Part shown: piece after piece, positions 44,769-53,879 of the stretch
How positions within the stretch are numbered: the stretch's first letter is position 1
Layout of the letters: every line of letters starts with the position of its first letter
Assembly: GCA_041743935.1 (NCBI GenBank)
Contig: JBGTLU010000005.1
Location: 65,351 to 129,350 of the forward strand
Origin: JBGTLU01 sp041743935
Lineage (GTDB): Bacteria > Bacteroidota > Bacteroidia > Sphingobacteriales > Sphingobacteriaceae
Direction of reading: 5' to 3'
Length of the DNA: 64,000 nt
Translations under genes and position numbers: made by a program
The notes under the pieces: generated by a model
Seen by the model: the letters and a program-made list of their open reading frames with translations, nothing else
What the model was told of the DNA's origin: nothing
Database searches by the model: none

Positions 44769-46139
44769 TTACTTTCCGATACAAAATCGAGTAAAAATAG
44801 ATTCCAATAAGTCATCGGTAGATACTTCTCCGGTTATCAAACCTAAATGATAAAGTGCTCTTTTAATTTCAAATGCTAATAATTCGCCCGAAGTTTGATC
44901 TGTCATTAAAGCTAAAGTTGCATTTAGAGCACTAACTGTGTTTTGTAATGCCTCTAAATGCCTTATATTGCTTATTACAACTTCGTTATTAGATAGCTTG
45001 TCTAACTTAGCGGTATGCAACAATTCATTGGTAAAAGCTTCTAAATTTTCGTTGTTTTTTGCTGAAATAGATATAATATCTGAAGGATATGAATTGGCAA
45101 TATCCAATTTATAAATATCTGATTTATTGGCAACTATTAATAAAGCATTTTCTCCAATATTAGGTCTAATTTCGTTTATTTTGGTTTTTAATTCGGAAGA
45201 AGTTGTTTCATTAGGATCAAATAAATAAACTACGATTGCAGATTGTTTAATTTTATCTAACGTGCGCTGCACGCCAATGGCTTCTACTTTATCTTCTGTC
45301 TCGCGAATTCCGGCAGTATCTATAAACCTAAATAACACACCATGCAAACTTATTTGATCTTCTATAGTGTCTCGTGTAGTGCCCGGAATATCAGATACAA
45401 TGGCCCTTTCTTCCTTAAGTAAAGCATTTAGTAAGGTAGATTTACCAACATTAGGCTTACCAACAATTACCACTGGTATACCATTTTTCATCGCATTACC
45501 AACTTCAAATGATTGGATAAGTTTTGTAATGGAGGTTTTTAAATCGTAGATTAAATTCTGTAATTGGGTTCGATCTGCAAACTCTACATCTTCTTCAGAA
45601 AAGTCTAATTCTAATTCTAGTAACGATGCAAACTGAATTAATTGGTCTCTCAACACTTTTAATTCGTTGGAAATTCCTCCTCTTAATTGTTGTAATGCTA
45701 CTAGATGCGAAGCCTTAGAATTAGAAGCAATTAAATCCGCAACAGCCTCAGCTTGAGCCAAGTCTAATTGCCCATTTAAAAATGCACGCAAGGTAAATTC
45801 ACCCGGATTGGCTACTCTTGCTCCATGTTTAATTGCTAATTGTATTATTTTTTGAATGATAAATGGAGAACCATGACACGAAATCTCCACCACATTCTCT
45901 TTAGTATACGAACTTGGAGCTTTAAAAAGACTTACCAGCACTTCGTCAACTAGTTGTTTTTCATCATAAATTCCACCAAAATGAATGGTATGTGAGGCTT
46001 GTTTGGTTAAATCTTTAGCTTTAAAAAAAGAGTTGCATATACGTATAGCATCCGAACCCGATAAACGAATAATAGCAATCGCTCCTACCCCTTCGGGTGT
46101 TGCTAATGCTACGATGGTATCGGAATTAGGTAAGCTCAT
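44769..46139 (-). CDS. mnmE: tRNA uridine-5-carboxymethylaminomethyl modification GTPase MnmE
   Basis: MnmE with MnmG modifies the wobble uridine of some tRNAs. A folate-binding N-terminal domain (about 1-118) and a helical domain precede and surround the GTPase domain with GKPNVGKS (227-234), DIPGTTRDT, DTAG and NKSD. The C-terminal FCIGK holds the catalytic cysteine C453. Length 456. It is the last gene of a minus-strand operon. Confidence 0.96.
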   Translation of the reverse strand: MSLPNSDTIVALATPEGVGAIAIIRLSGSDAIRICNSFFKAKDLTKQASHTIHFGGIYDEKQLVDEVLVSLFKAPSSYTKENVVEISCHGSPFIIQKIIQLAIKHGARVANPGEFTLRAFLNGQLDLAQAEAVADLIASNSKASHLVALQQLRGGISNELKVLRDQLIQFASLLELELDFSEEDVEFADRTQLQNLIYDLKTSITKLIQSFEVGNAMKNGIPVVIVGKPNVGKSTLLNALLKEERAIVSDIPGTTRDTIEDQISLHGVLFRFIDTAGIRETEDKVEAIGVQRTLDKIKQSAIVVYLFDPNETTSSELKTKINEIRPNIGENALLIVANKSDIYKLDIANSYPSDIISISAKNNENLEAFTNELLHTAKLDKLSNNEVVISNIRHLEALQNTVSALNATLALMTDQTSGELLAFEIKRALYHLGLITGEVSTDDLLESIFTRFCIGK

Positions 46140-46172
46140 TGGATAGTAAATGTAATGGAATTAATGAATAAT

Positions 46173-46688
46173 TTATGGGTTGGTTTTGGTCTTTTCATTT
46201 CGGAGCATTTGGCCAAAATCACAAGATTGATGCATGGCATTTATGGTCATCCCTATTCGTTTTACTCTTGTCTCTATGGTTTTTGCATCATTAATCCACT
46301 TAAAATAATAGCGCTGGTGTGAGCCTGGTTGTTGCAAGAATTTTTCCATTAAATGGGGTTCTTCCAATAAACATACCTCTAAATCTTCAGGCATTTCTAT
46401 GGTAAAATCTTTATCTTCTTCAAGTTGTATAAAAACCGTATCGCCATTTTCTTTTTTTAATTTATTGCGTAAAGTTTTATTTATAGGGAGGATAAAATCG
46501 CCCTCTCCTATTGGTATTAATGCAATACCTACAATAGGCACAGCATCTATGTTGCCTTTTACTCTAAAACTTTTTCTGCAGTTTGGTTTTATTTGTTCGG
46601 CAATTTCTAAAGGTATATCCAAATAGGTCCATCCAGATTTTTCACCTTTTTGATTAAACTTCAAAAGCTCTAATTGCAATTGTATCAT
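46173..46688 (-). CDS. DUF1905/YdeI-like protein
   Basis: A 171-residue soluble protein. The N-terminal half resembles DUF1905 (SGWTYLDIPLEIAEQIK, FRVKGNIDAVPI, INKTLRNKLKKENGDTVFI) and the C-terminal half resembles YdeI-type segments (PGSHQRYYFKWINDAKTIETRVKRI). Function not established. Its ATG overlaps the stop of the upstream gene (ATGA), indicating coupling. Confidence 0.75.
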   Translation of the reverse strand: MIQLQLELLKFNQKGEKSGWTYLDIPLEIAEQIKPNCRKSFRVKGNIDAVPIVGIALIPIGEGDFILPINKTLRNKLKKENGDTVFIQLEEDKDFTIEMPEDLEVCLLEEPHLMEKFLQQPGSHQRYYFKWINDAKTIETRVKRIGMTINAMHQSCDFGQMLRNEKTKTNP

Positions 46689-47446
46689 CTAAATTTTTCT
46701 TCTATCCCTAAACCAAATAACGCAAAATCATATTTCACCGGATCGTTCGCATCCATCTTACGAAGTTGTTCTGTTAGTTCTAATGCCGTTTTCCAATCGC
46801 ATTGCGTTCTGGTAATTAAACCTAGTTTTCTGGCAACTCGTTCAACGTGTACATCCAGCGGACAAATTAAATCGGATGAACGGATGGAATTCCAAATTCC
46901 AAAATCAACTCCAGAATTATCTTTTCTTACCATCCACCGCAAAAACATATTTATTCTTTTACAAGCTGAATTTTGTTTCGGACTACTAACATGTTTAATG
47001 GTTCTTTTTGGAAAATCATCTAAACCTAAAAAAATCTTTCTGAAATTATTAATACCTTCTTCTGTGTTCTTTCCTAAAAATGCATTCTCCAAACTATCGT
47101 TTTTAGTATACCAAATCTTGAAAAAATGAATAAAATACAAAGTATCGGTATAGTTAAAGGTACGGTGTTTAAAATTAGAGAATCGTTTTAAATCATTTTC
47201 TTGATGATGTAATATAAAATCATGAGGTGAACCATCCATCAATTCGATTAGCTCTTTACATTTATTTAAGATGGTTACACGTTGCCCCCAAGCTAGGGTT
47301 GCTGCCCAAAAACCCATTATTTCTATGTCTTGTTTTTTAGAAAACAAGTGAGGAATCTGTATTGGGTCGTTTGCAATAAATCCAAACTGATTGTATTTTT
47401 TAACTTTTAAATCCAGAAAATGCTTTAACTCTTCAAATGAATTCAA
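46685..47446 (-). CDS. TIGR02757-like protein (HhH-type DNA-glycosylase-fold relative)
   Basis: A 253-residue protein similar to a conserved Bacteroidota family called TIGR02757. It includes PIQIPHLFSKKQDIEIMGF, WRVTILNKCKELI-type core residues and C-terminal CPLDVHVERVARKLGL. The helical fold and the last segment recall HhH-GPD glycosylases. No reaction can be assigned. The start codon appears to be TTG. It lies between the metB-type gene (gap 1 base) and the YdeI-like gene. Confidence 0.65.
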   Translation of the reverse strand: MNSFEELKHFLDLKVKKYNQFGFIANDPIQIPHLFSKKQDIEIMGFWAATLAWGQRVTILNKCKELIELMDGSPHDFILHHQENDLKRFSNFKHRTFNYTDTLYFIHFFKIWYTKNDSLENAFLGKNTEEGINNFRKIFLGLDDFPKRTIKHVSSPKQNSACKRINMFLRWMVRKDNSGVDFGIWNSIRSSDLICPLDVHVERVARKLGLITRTQCDWKTALELTEQLRKMDANDPVKYDFALFGLGIEEKFR

Positions 47447-47447
47447 T

Positions 47448-48587
47448 TTAATTTAATGCTTGTTTGATGTCTTCCAACAAATCCTCTATATCTTCTACTC
47501 CAACACTTAAACGAAGTAAATTTTCTACCACACCTGCTTTATCTCGTTCTTCTTTTGGTATAGATGCATGGGTCATGCTAGCCGGATGATTTATTAATGA
47601 TTCTACCCCTCCAAGAGATTCGGCCAAAGAAAAAACGTTGAACGAAGAAGCAACCTTGAAGGTCTCTTCTTTAGATGCATTTTTCAAGACAAATGATATC
47701 ATCCCGCCAAAACCTCGCATTTGAGCTTTTGCAACGTCATGATTTGGATGATCCTCAAAACCTGGCCAATATACTTTTTCTATTTTAGGATGATTTTTCA
47801 GAAAATAAGCAATCGCCTCGCCATTTTCGCAATGTGCTTTCATGCGAAGATGGAGCGTTTTTATCCCTCTCAAAACCAAAAAACTATCCATGGGTCCTGG
47901 AACAGCACCGCATGAATTATGTATAAACGCCAGTTTATCGTATAAATCTTTATCATTTACAGCCAAAGCTCCCATAATCACATCTGAGTGACCACCTAAA
48001 TATTTAGTTACGGAGTGCATAACAATATCGGCTCCTAAATCTAAAGGATTTTGTAAATAAGGCGATGCAAAAGTATTGTCGACCGCTAGTGTGATATAAT
48101 TTGCTTTAGCTATTTCTGCTAAGGCTTTTATATCAATTATTTGCATGGTTGGGTTGGTTGGAGTTTCGGCCCAAATCAATTTAGTATCTAGGTTGATGCA
48201 TTTTTGTATTGCATCTATATCCGTTAAATCTATGAAATGAAACTTAATACCATAGTTAGCAAAAACCTTAGTGAACATGCGATAAGAACCGCCATATAAA
48301 TCGTTTCCTGTTATAACTTCATCACCGGGTCTAAGCATCTTTATCACAGTATCGGTTGCACCCATCCCGCTGGAAAAACATAACCCATAATTTGCATTTT
48401 CTAATGCCGCAATGCAATTTTCTAATGCGCTACGAGTTGGATTTTTCCCTCTAGCATAAGCATAACCTTTATGATTTCCGGGTGATTCTTGTACATAAGT
48501 AGATGTTTGATAAATTGGAGTCATGATGGCTCCCGTACTTGGATCTGGCTCTTGGCCGGCATGTATTGCTTTTGTTCCGAATTTCAT
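47448..48587 (-). CDS. Cystathionine gamma-synthase/lyase-type trans-sulfuration enzyme
   Basis: A PLP enzyme of 379 residues that makes or breaks cystathionine between cysteine and homocysteine. The PLP lysine is K195 in SVTKYLGGHSD. The binding segment SSGMGATDTVI, AETPTNPTM and the C-terminal SLGGVESLINHPA are conserved. It may be metB, metC or a lyase; sequence alone does not decide. First gene of the operon ending in mnmE; a -7 box lies 19 bases upstream. Confidence 0.9.
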   Translation of the reverse strand: MKFGTKAIHAGQEPDPSTGAIMTPIYQTSTYVQESPGNHKGYAYARGKNPTRSALENCIAALENANYGLCFSSGMGATDTVIKMLRPGDEVITGNDLYGGSYRMFTKVFANYGIKFHFIDLTDIDAIQKCINLDTKLIWAETPTNPTMQIIDIKALAEIAKANYITLAVDNTFASPYLQNPLDLGADIVMHSVTKYLGGHSDVIMGALAVNDKDLYDKLAFIHNSCGAVPGPMDSFLVLRGIKTLHLRMKAHCENGEAIAYFLKNHPKIEKVYWPGFEDHPNHDVAKAQMRGFGGMISFVLKNASKEETFKVASSFNVFSLAESLGGVESLINHPASMTHASIPKEERDKAGVVENLLRLSVGVEDIEDLLEDIKQALN

Positions 48588-48605
48588 TTCTTAATAATTA
48601 ATGCT

Positions 48606-48613
48606 CAAAAATA
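48606..48613 (-). promoter_or_regulatory. Bacteroidota -7 promoter element for the metB-type operon
   Basis: The minus strand reads TATTTTTG, matching TAnnTTTG, 19 bases upstream of the ATG. Confidence 0.45.
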
Positions 48614-48715
48614 AGGGAATAATGCACTTTTTTACTAATTAATAAAATTTCATACATTGTGTTAAACTTTTATCAATCTATATCGTCATAGAGCTAAAAT
48701 ATAAACATAAAAATT

Positions 48716-49558
48716 ATGAAGAAGTCTATTCTATTACTAACTGGTATCTCCGTACTATTACTTTTAGTAGTAAGTGCATGTAAGAAAGATGCATTAAATG
48801 ATTTAAAATCAGACAATGAGTTAATTGCAACTAGCAGTTCTGCAATTGATCAAAACACCATGGAAATTATTAGTGATGGAGATTGGTTTGGAATGATGGA
48901 TGGATTTGTTGGGCCTGAAGCTACTACCGGTAATGAAATGACCAATGAGAATGGTTGTCCGGATATAACTGTTTCACCAGCAGACCGTACCACTTTCCCA
49001 AAAACCATGACCATAGATTTTGGAGATGGTTGTAGTAGGCAAGGCAGTGATGTGGTGAAAAAAGGTAAAATGATTATCGTATTTACCGGTCGTCCGAGAG
49101 TACCCGGAACTGTAACCACCACAACTTTTGATAATTATTTCATCAACGACCGCAAAATGGAAGGTACTATTACCAAAACCTATGGTCAAAATGGATTTAA
49201 TATTACGGTTAGAGATGGTAAATTAACCGATGCAGATGGTAGTATATCCTTTCAATCAACTAAAACCATCGTTCAAATTGCAGGGCAAAATACCAGAATG
49301 CCTAACGATGATGTATTTAGGATGACTGGCAGAAAAATGGTTACTAACAGCAATGGAGGAGGATTTACGGCAAATACAACAAAACCTGTTATAAAAAGAT
49401 TTATTTGTCCGTTTGTAGTAGAAGGTACTATAGAAATTAAAAATCGCAGAGATGATTTAATTGTGATTGATTATGGTGATGGAAGATGTGATAACGAATA
49501 TACAGTTACGATTAATGGAGTAACCGAAACTAAATTCTTCAGACCAGGAAGAAGATAA
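48716..49558 (+). CDS. Lipoprotein of unknown function
   Basis: A 280-residue lipoprotein with lipobox VVSAC (C22). The mature protein is rich in Gly, Thr, Asp and beta-strand-like stretches, with paired segments FPKTMTIDFGDGC and LIVIDYGDGRC that may be repeated structural elements. I do not recognise the family. A terminator follows that it shares with the convergent proS gene. Confidence 0.75.
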   Translation: MKKSILLLTGISVLLLLVVSACKKDALNDLKSDNELIATSSSAIDQNTMEIISDGDWFGMMDGFVGPEATTGNEMTNENGCPDITVSPADRTTFPKTMTIDFGDGCSRQGSDVVKKGKMIIVFTGRPRVPGTVTTTTFDNYFINDRKMEGTITKTYGQNGFNITVRDGKLTDADGSISFQSTKTIVQIAGQNTRMPNDDVFRMTGRKMVTNSNGGGFTANTTKPVIKRFICPFVVEGTIEIKNRRDDLIVIDYGDGRCDNEYTVTINGVTETKFFRPGRR

Positions 49559-49581
49559 TTTTTACTACCCTGAAATACACT

Positions 49582-49611
49582 AAAATCCCGAATTTTCATT
49601 CGGGATTTTTT
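49582..49611. terminator. Bidirectional terminator between the lipoprotein gene and proS
   Basis: The stem AAAATCCCGAAT/ATTCGGGATTTT around TTTC is followed by further T on the right. Confidence 0.85.
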
Positions 49612-49625
49612 ATGTCCTAAATATT

Positions 49626-51098
49626 TTAATATGCTCTGGCGAACAGAACCCGCTGAACAGAAGGCTTTCCTGAGAAAACACAAACGCCATCTTCTAATGC
49701 ATTATTAAGTGGAATGCATCTTATAGTTGCTTTAGTTTCTTCTTTAATCTTTTGCTCGGTCTCAGGTGTTCCATCCCAATGCGCAGAAACAAATCCGGCT
49801 TTGTTATCTAGCACTTCTTTAAATTCTTCATAAGAATTTACAGGAGTTATGTTATTCTCCTGAAAAGATTTGGCTTTCTGATAAATATTATCCTGAATTT
49901 GATTAAGTAGATTCTCAATTTTCTCATCAATACCAACCAATTGTAAAACTGTCTTTTCTTTGGTATCTCTTCGGGCAACTTCTACCGTACCATTTTCTAT
50001 GTCGCGCGGTCCTATTGCAATCCGCACCGGTACCCCTTTTAGTTCCCATTCAGCAAACTTAAACCCTGGGCGTTGAGTGTCTCTATTATCAAATTTTACA
50101 CTTATTCCCTTTTTCTTTAAATCAGCAGAAATACTTTTTGCAACAGCAGAAATAGACTCTAACTCTTCGTCACTTTTATAAATAGGCACAATAACCACTT
50201 GGATAGGTGCTAATTTTGGCGGTAAAACCAAACCATCATCATCTGAATGAGCCATTACCAATGCACCCATTAAACGGGTAGAAACTCCCCAAGAAGTAGC
50301 CCAAACGTAGTCCAGTTTACCTTCTTTAGAAGTGAATTTCACATCAAATGCTTTGGCAAAATTTTGTCCCAAAAAATGAGAAGTTCCGGCTTGCAAAGCT
50401 TTTCCATCTTGCATCATGGCTTCTATACAGTAAGTTTCTAATGCACCTGCAAAACGCTCATTGGCCGATTTTTTACCTTTCACCACGGGCATTGCCATCC
50501 AATTTTCGGCAAAATCTGCATAAACTCCTAGCATTTGCTCTGTTTCTGCAATTGCTTCCTGCGCTGTAGCGTGCGCCGTGTGTCCTTCTTGCCATAAAAA
50601 CTCAGCTGTACGTAAAAATAGACGGGTGCGCATCTCCCACCGTACAACATTGGCCCATTGATTAACAAGTATGGGTAAATCTCTGTAGGATTGTATCCAA
50701 CCTTTATAGGTATTCCAAATAATAGTTTCGGATGTTGGGCGAACAATAAGCTCTTCTTCCAGTTTAGCATCGGGGTCGACAATTAACTCTCCTTTTCCGT
50801 TATTTTTCAAGCGATAATGGGTTACAACGGCACATTCTGTAGCAAAACCCTCTACGTGTGCTGCTTCTTTCGAAAAGAATGATTTGGGTATAAAAAGCGG
50901 AAAATAAGCATTACTATGGCCTGTTTCTTTGAACATCCCATCTAAAACTTGCTGCATTTTTTCCCAAATGGAATAACCATATGGCTTTATGACCATGCAA
51001 CCCCGAACAGCAGAGTGCTCTGCTAAATCTGCTTTAGTTACTAACTCATTATACCATGTTGAATAATCTTCTTCTCTACTTGTTAAGCCTTTTGCCAT
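49626..51098 (-). CDS. proS: Prolyl-tRNA synthetase
   Basis: ProS charges tRNA-Pro. The 490-residue protein is the archaeal/eukaryote-like class without the editing insertion: class II motif 2 region WANVVRWEMRTRLFLRTAEFLWQEGHTAH, ETYCIEAMM, TSWGVSTRLMGALVMAHSDDDGL, anticodon domain and a C-terminal zinc-like extension ending FARAY. The ATG at 51098 starts MAKGLTSREEDYS; the upstream frame is not protein-like. It is divergent from a repeat-rich lipoprotein gene. Confidence 0.94.
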   Translation of the reverse strand: MAKGLTSREEDYSTWYNELVTKADLAEHSAVRGCMVIKPYGYSIWEKMQQVLDGMFKETGHSNAYFPLFIPKSFFSKEAAHVEGFATECAVVTHYRLKNNGKGELIVDPDAKLEEELIVRPTSETIIWNTYKGWIQSYRDLPILVNQWANVVRWEMRTRLFLRTAEFLWQEGHTAHATAQEAIAETEQMLGVYADFAENWMAMPVVKGKKSANERFAGALETYCIEAMMQDGKALQAGTSHFLGQNFAKAFDVKFTSKEGKLDYVWATSWGVSTRLMGALVMAHSDDDGLVLPPKLAPIQVVIVPIYKSDEELESISAVAKSISADLKKKGISVKFDNRDTQRPGFKFAEWELKGVPVRIAIGPRDIENGTVEVARRDTKEKTVLQLVGIDEKIENLLNQIQDNIYQKAKSFQENNITPVNSYEEFKEVLDNKAGFVSAHWDGTPETEQKIKEETKATIRCIPLNNALEDGVCVFSGKPSVQRVLFARAY

Positions 51099-51184
51099 AT
51101 TTTGGAACGAATATTGTAAATTTAAAAATCGTAATCGGTAGCAAATGTATGAAATGCGTTTGATAACCATAAAACCCGGTAATC

Positions 51185-52381
51185 ATGAAAAAAATTATCT
51201 ACTTTTTATTCTTAAGTGCTTTTACGCTAAGTGCCTGCAGCACACAAAATTTAACTAGCAGAACCGACGATGATTTATATCGTACAGTCCACTCGAAATC
51301 ACCTAGTAAAAATGTTGCATCTAATCCTACAGCTAAACCGGTTTACAGTTCCGAAAGACCAAATGTATACGATACTAGCGAAATAGCTTTGGATGTTTTG
51401 CCAGAAGACGAACGAACTGAACGATATTATGATCCGGAAGATGAATACGATTATCATTATTCCAACCGAATTAAAAGATTTTATAGCCCTTATTATTTAG
51501 ATTTTTATTACGACGATTTTTACAGCCCAATTATCGCATTTAATATTTACTCTAATAATTTTTTATACTCCAGAAACAGATTTATATATTACCATTATTT
51601 CAATCCGTTTTGGTTCTCTCCAAGTTTTATGTTTAATTCCTATAGTTTATGGGGATATAGATATGGAATTGGCTCACCATTTTACGGCTATTCCTATTTC
51701 GGATATCACAGACCTTATTATAACTATTATCCTAACTATTACTATTCTACCCCACAACGATTTAATAATAACAACAATGCATCCTACTCACCAAGAAACG
51801 GAAGAGGTTCTGATAACTACACCAGAGGACGAGACAATACGAATCCGGTAATTAACACTAATCCTAGGGATGGCGTTAATGGCAGAACCAATACGGTAAA
51901 TCGTCCGGTGATAAATGAAAGAGGAGATCGCAGCGGTGACAATGGCAGAATAGATCGCGAAAGAACTCCAGTTAGAAGAGTGGATGACAATGGTAGAGTA
52001 GATCGCGAGCCGGTTAGAAGAGGAGATGATGATGGAAGAATTGAGCGTGAAGGAGTTCCGGTTAGAAGAGTGGAAGAAAATCCGCCAACCCGCAGAGGAG
52101 ATGATAATGGAAGAATTGAGCGAGTACCTACTCCGGTAGTTCCACCACAAAGAAGAGACGATAACCAACGCCCAGCAGAACGACCTAGAGAAAATCCAAG
52201 ACCAACAGAAACTCGTCCGGTGCAGAACGAGCGCCCTAGAGAAAATACTAGGCCTGTTCAAAATACCAGACCTACGGAAACACGTCCGGTACAAAATGAA
52301 CGTCCGAGAGAGAATACTACTCCAAGACCATCTAACGATGGAGGATCAAACAATTCAAGACCACGTCCAGATTTTAATTAA
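51185..52381 (+). CDS. Repeat-rich lipoprotein adjacent to proS
   Basis: A 398-residue lipoprotein (lipobox SAC, C18). Three regions follow: acidic low complexity (about 75-95), a Tyr/Phe-rich part (about 90-200) and a C-terminal Arg/Pro/Asn/Glu-rich part with tandem repeats (about 245-390). The repeats include DNGRIDRE, DNGRVDREPVRR, DDGRIERE, DNGRIERV and RPTETRPVQNERPREN twice. It probably acts in the outer membrane or periplasm, perhaps binding wall or surface polymers; function unknown. The FadL-like gene starts directly after its stop. Confidence 0.75.
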   Translation: MKKIIYFLFLSAFTLSACSTQNLTSRTDDDLYRTVHSKSPSKNVASNPTAKPVYSSERPNVYDTSEIALDVLPEDERTERYYDPEDEYDYHYSNRIKRFYSPYYLDFYYDDFYSPIIAFNIYSNNFLYSRNRFIYYHYFNPFWFSPSFMFNSYSLWGYRYGIGSPFYGYSYFGYHRPYYNYYPNYYYSTPQRFNNNNNASYSPRNGRGSDNYTRGRDNTNPVINTNPRDGVNGRTNTVNRPVINERGDRSGDNGRIDRERTPVRRVDDNGRVDREPVRRGDDDGRIEREGVPVRRVEENPPTRRGDDNGRIERVPTPVVPPQRRDDNQRPAERPRENPRPTETRPVQNERPRENTRPVQNTRPTETRPVQNERPRENTTPRPSNDGGSNNSRPRPDFN

Positions 52382-53824
52382 ATGAAAAAACTTTATTTTA
52401 TCCTTATATCGATAGTTGTACTATCGATTGGCCAAACGTATGCTCAATATGCAGCAGATGCGGTAAGATTTTCGCAAACTATTTTTGGGGGCTCTGCCAG
52501 ATACCAAGCAATTGGCGGTGCTTCATATGCTTTAGGTGGAGATATTGGTAGTTTATCCGGTAATCCAGCAGGAATTGGATTATATACTCGCTCTGATTTT
52601 TCTTTATCCGGACTTTATGTTAGTAATAACGTAGACGCAAATTATCTTAACACTTTAAATAGAACCAATAAAGACAATATTAATTTAATTAATGGTGGAT
52701 TTGTAATTACTGAAGATATATTTAACGCTAGAAATTGGAAATCGGTGACTTTTGGAGTTGGTGTTAACCAATCTTCTAACTTTACAAATAATACCACTTT
52801 TAGCGGATTTAACCCCAATAATTCTATCACCCGTTTTTTTGCCGAAAGTGCAAATCGTTTTGGATTGGGTAGTGGTTCGCTAGAAGAAATGGCATTTGAT
52901 GGATTTTTAATCAACCCAAACCAAAGTAATACTGCTTTTGTTCCCGCATCCAACGGAAATGTAAACCAGTTGGAGCAAGATATAACCAGAGGCGGAATTA
53001 CCGAAGTAAACATAGCGGGTGCAGCTAATTTAGATGATAGATTTTATATCGGCCTATCAATAAATTTTGTAAATCTCAATTACAAAAAATCTTCATTTTA
53101 CACAGAAACTGGTATTAACGACCCACAATTCAATGTAACTGCATTAGAGTTAGACGAAAACCAAGAAGTAGTTGGTAATGGTGCAAAAGCTGTTTTAGGA
53201 GTGATATTTAGACCAATTGATGCAGTAAGAATAGGCTTTGGTATAGAAACACCAACCTTTTATGAATTAACCGAGACCTTTGATTTTAGGTTAAGTTCTT
53301 TTTTTGACGATGGGACTAATCCAATAATTCCGGCAAGAGAAACTTCCTTTTTTGATTATAAAATAAGAACCCCTTTTAAATTAAATGCCGGAGTTGCTTT
53401 TTTCCTAAAGGATGCAGGTTTTCTCTCGGTAGATGTGGAACAAGTTAATTACAGAAGAATTGGTTTTGAATCTGATTTTGCTACAACAAATGTGACGACA
53501 AAAAATAGGTTACTTAATGATTACAGAACCGCATATAATGTAAGATTAGGTGCCGAAGCCAGATTAGGTTTAGTTAATTTAAGAGCCGGCTATGCCATGT
53601 ATGGCAGCCCACTTAACGTACCAAATGCCGATGATTTAAATAAAACCATTTTATCGGGAGGTATTGGCTATAGAATTAATGATATTTATTTGGACTTTGC
53701 CTTAGTTAATACTACCTCAGAAAGTAGTTTTAGTCCTTATTTACTCGATAATTTTACTGAACCAACTGCTTTCTTGAAAAACTCAAGAACCAATGGAATA
53801 TTAACCGTTGGTGTGAGGTTTTAA
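52382..53824 (+). CDS. FadL/OmpP1/TodX-like outer-membrane protein
   Basis: A 480-residue outer-membrane transporter for hydrophobic compounds. Signal peptide (ending TYAQ near 21), then the family N-terminus ADAVRFSQTIFGGSARYQAIGGASYALGGDIGSLSGNPAGIGLY, followed by barrel strands and the C-terminal aromatic residue F480. The ATG lies directly after the preceding lipoprotein stop, so the two are translated from one mRNA. A strong bidirectional terminator ends the pair. Confidence 0.88.
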   Translation: MKKLYFILISIVVLSIGQTYAQYAADAVRFSQTIFGGSARYQAIGGASYALGGDIGSLSGNPAGIGLYTRSDFSLSGLYVSNNVDANYLNTLNRTNKDNINLINGGFVITEDIFNARNWKSVTFGVGVNQSSNFTNNTTFSGFNPNNSITRFFAESANRFGLGSGSLEEMAFDGFLINPNQSNTAFVPASNGNVNQLEQDITRGGITEVNIAGAANLDDRFYIGLSINFVNLNYKKSSFYTETGINDPQFNVTALELDENQEVVGNGAKAVLGVIFRPIDAVRIGFGIETPTFYELTETFDFRLSSFFDDGTNPIIPARETSFFDYKIRTPFKLNAGVAFFLKDAGFLSVDVEQVNYRRIGFESDFATTNVTTKNRLLNDYRTAYNVRLGAEARLGLVNLRAGYAMYGSPLNVPNADDLNKTILSGGIGYRINDIYLDFALVNTTSESSFSPYLLDNFTEPTAFLKNSRTNGILTVGVRF

Positions 53825-53832
53825 AAAGATAT

Positions 53833-53879
53833 ATACCAAATAGCTAAGTTAATTCACTTAGCTATTTGGTATTTTTTTA
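53833..53879. terminator. Bidirectional terminator between the FadL-like gene and the NfeD gene
   Basis: The perfect 17-base stem (53833-53849 with 53856-53872) and a 6-base loop are followed by seven T. It lies just after the FadL-like stop and against the stop of the convergent NfeD-type gene. Confidence 0.9.

Noticed and set aside
51788..52294. 168-codon minus-strand frame rich in Ser and Ile opposite the repeat lipoprotein
   Set aside because: Its composition is the reverse-strand image of the Arg/Pro repeats; no independent evidence exists.
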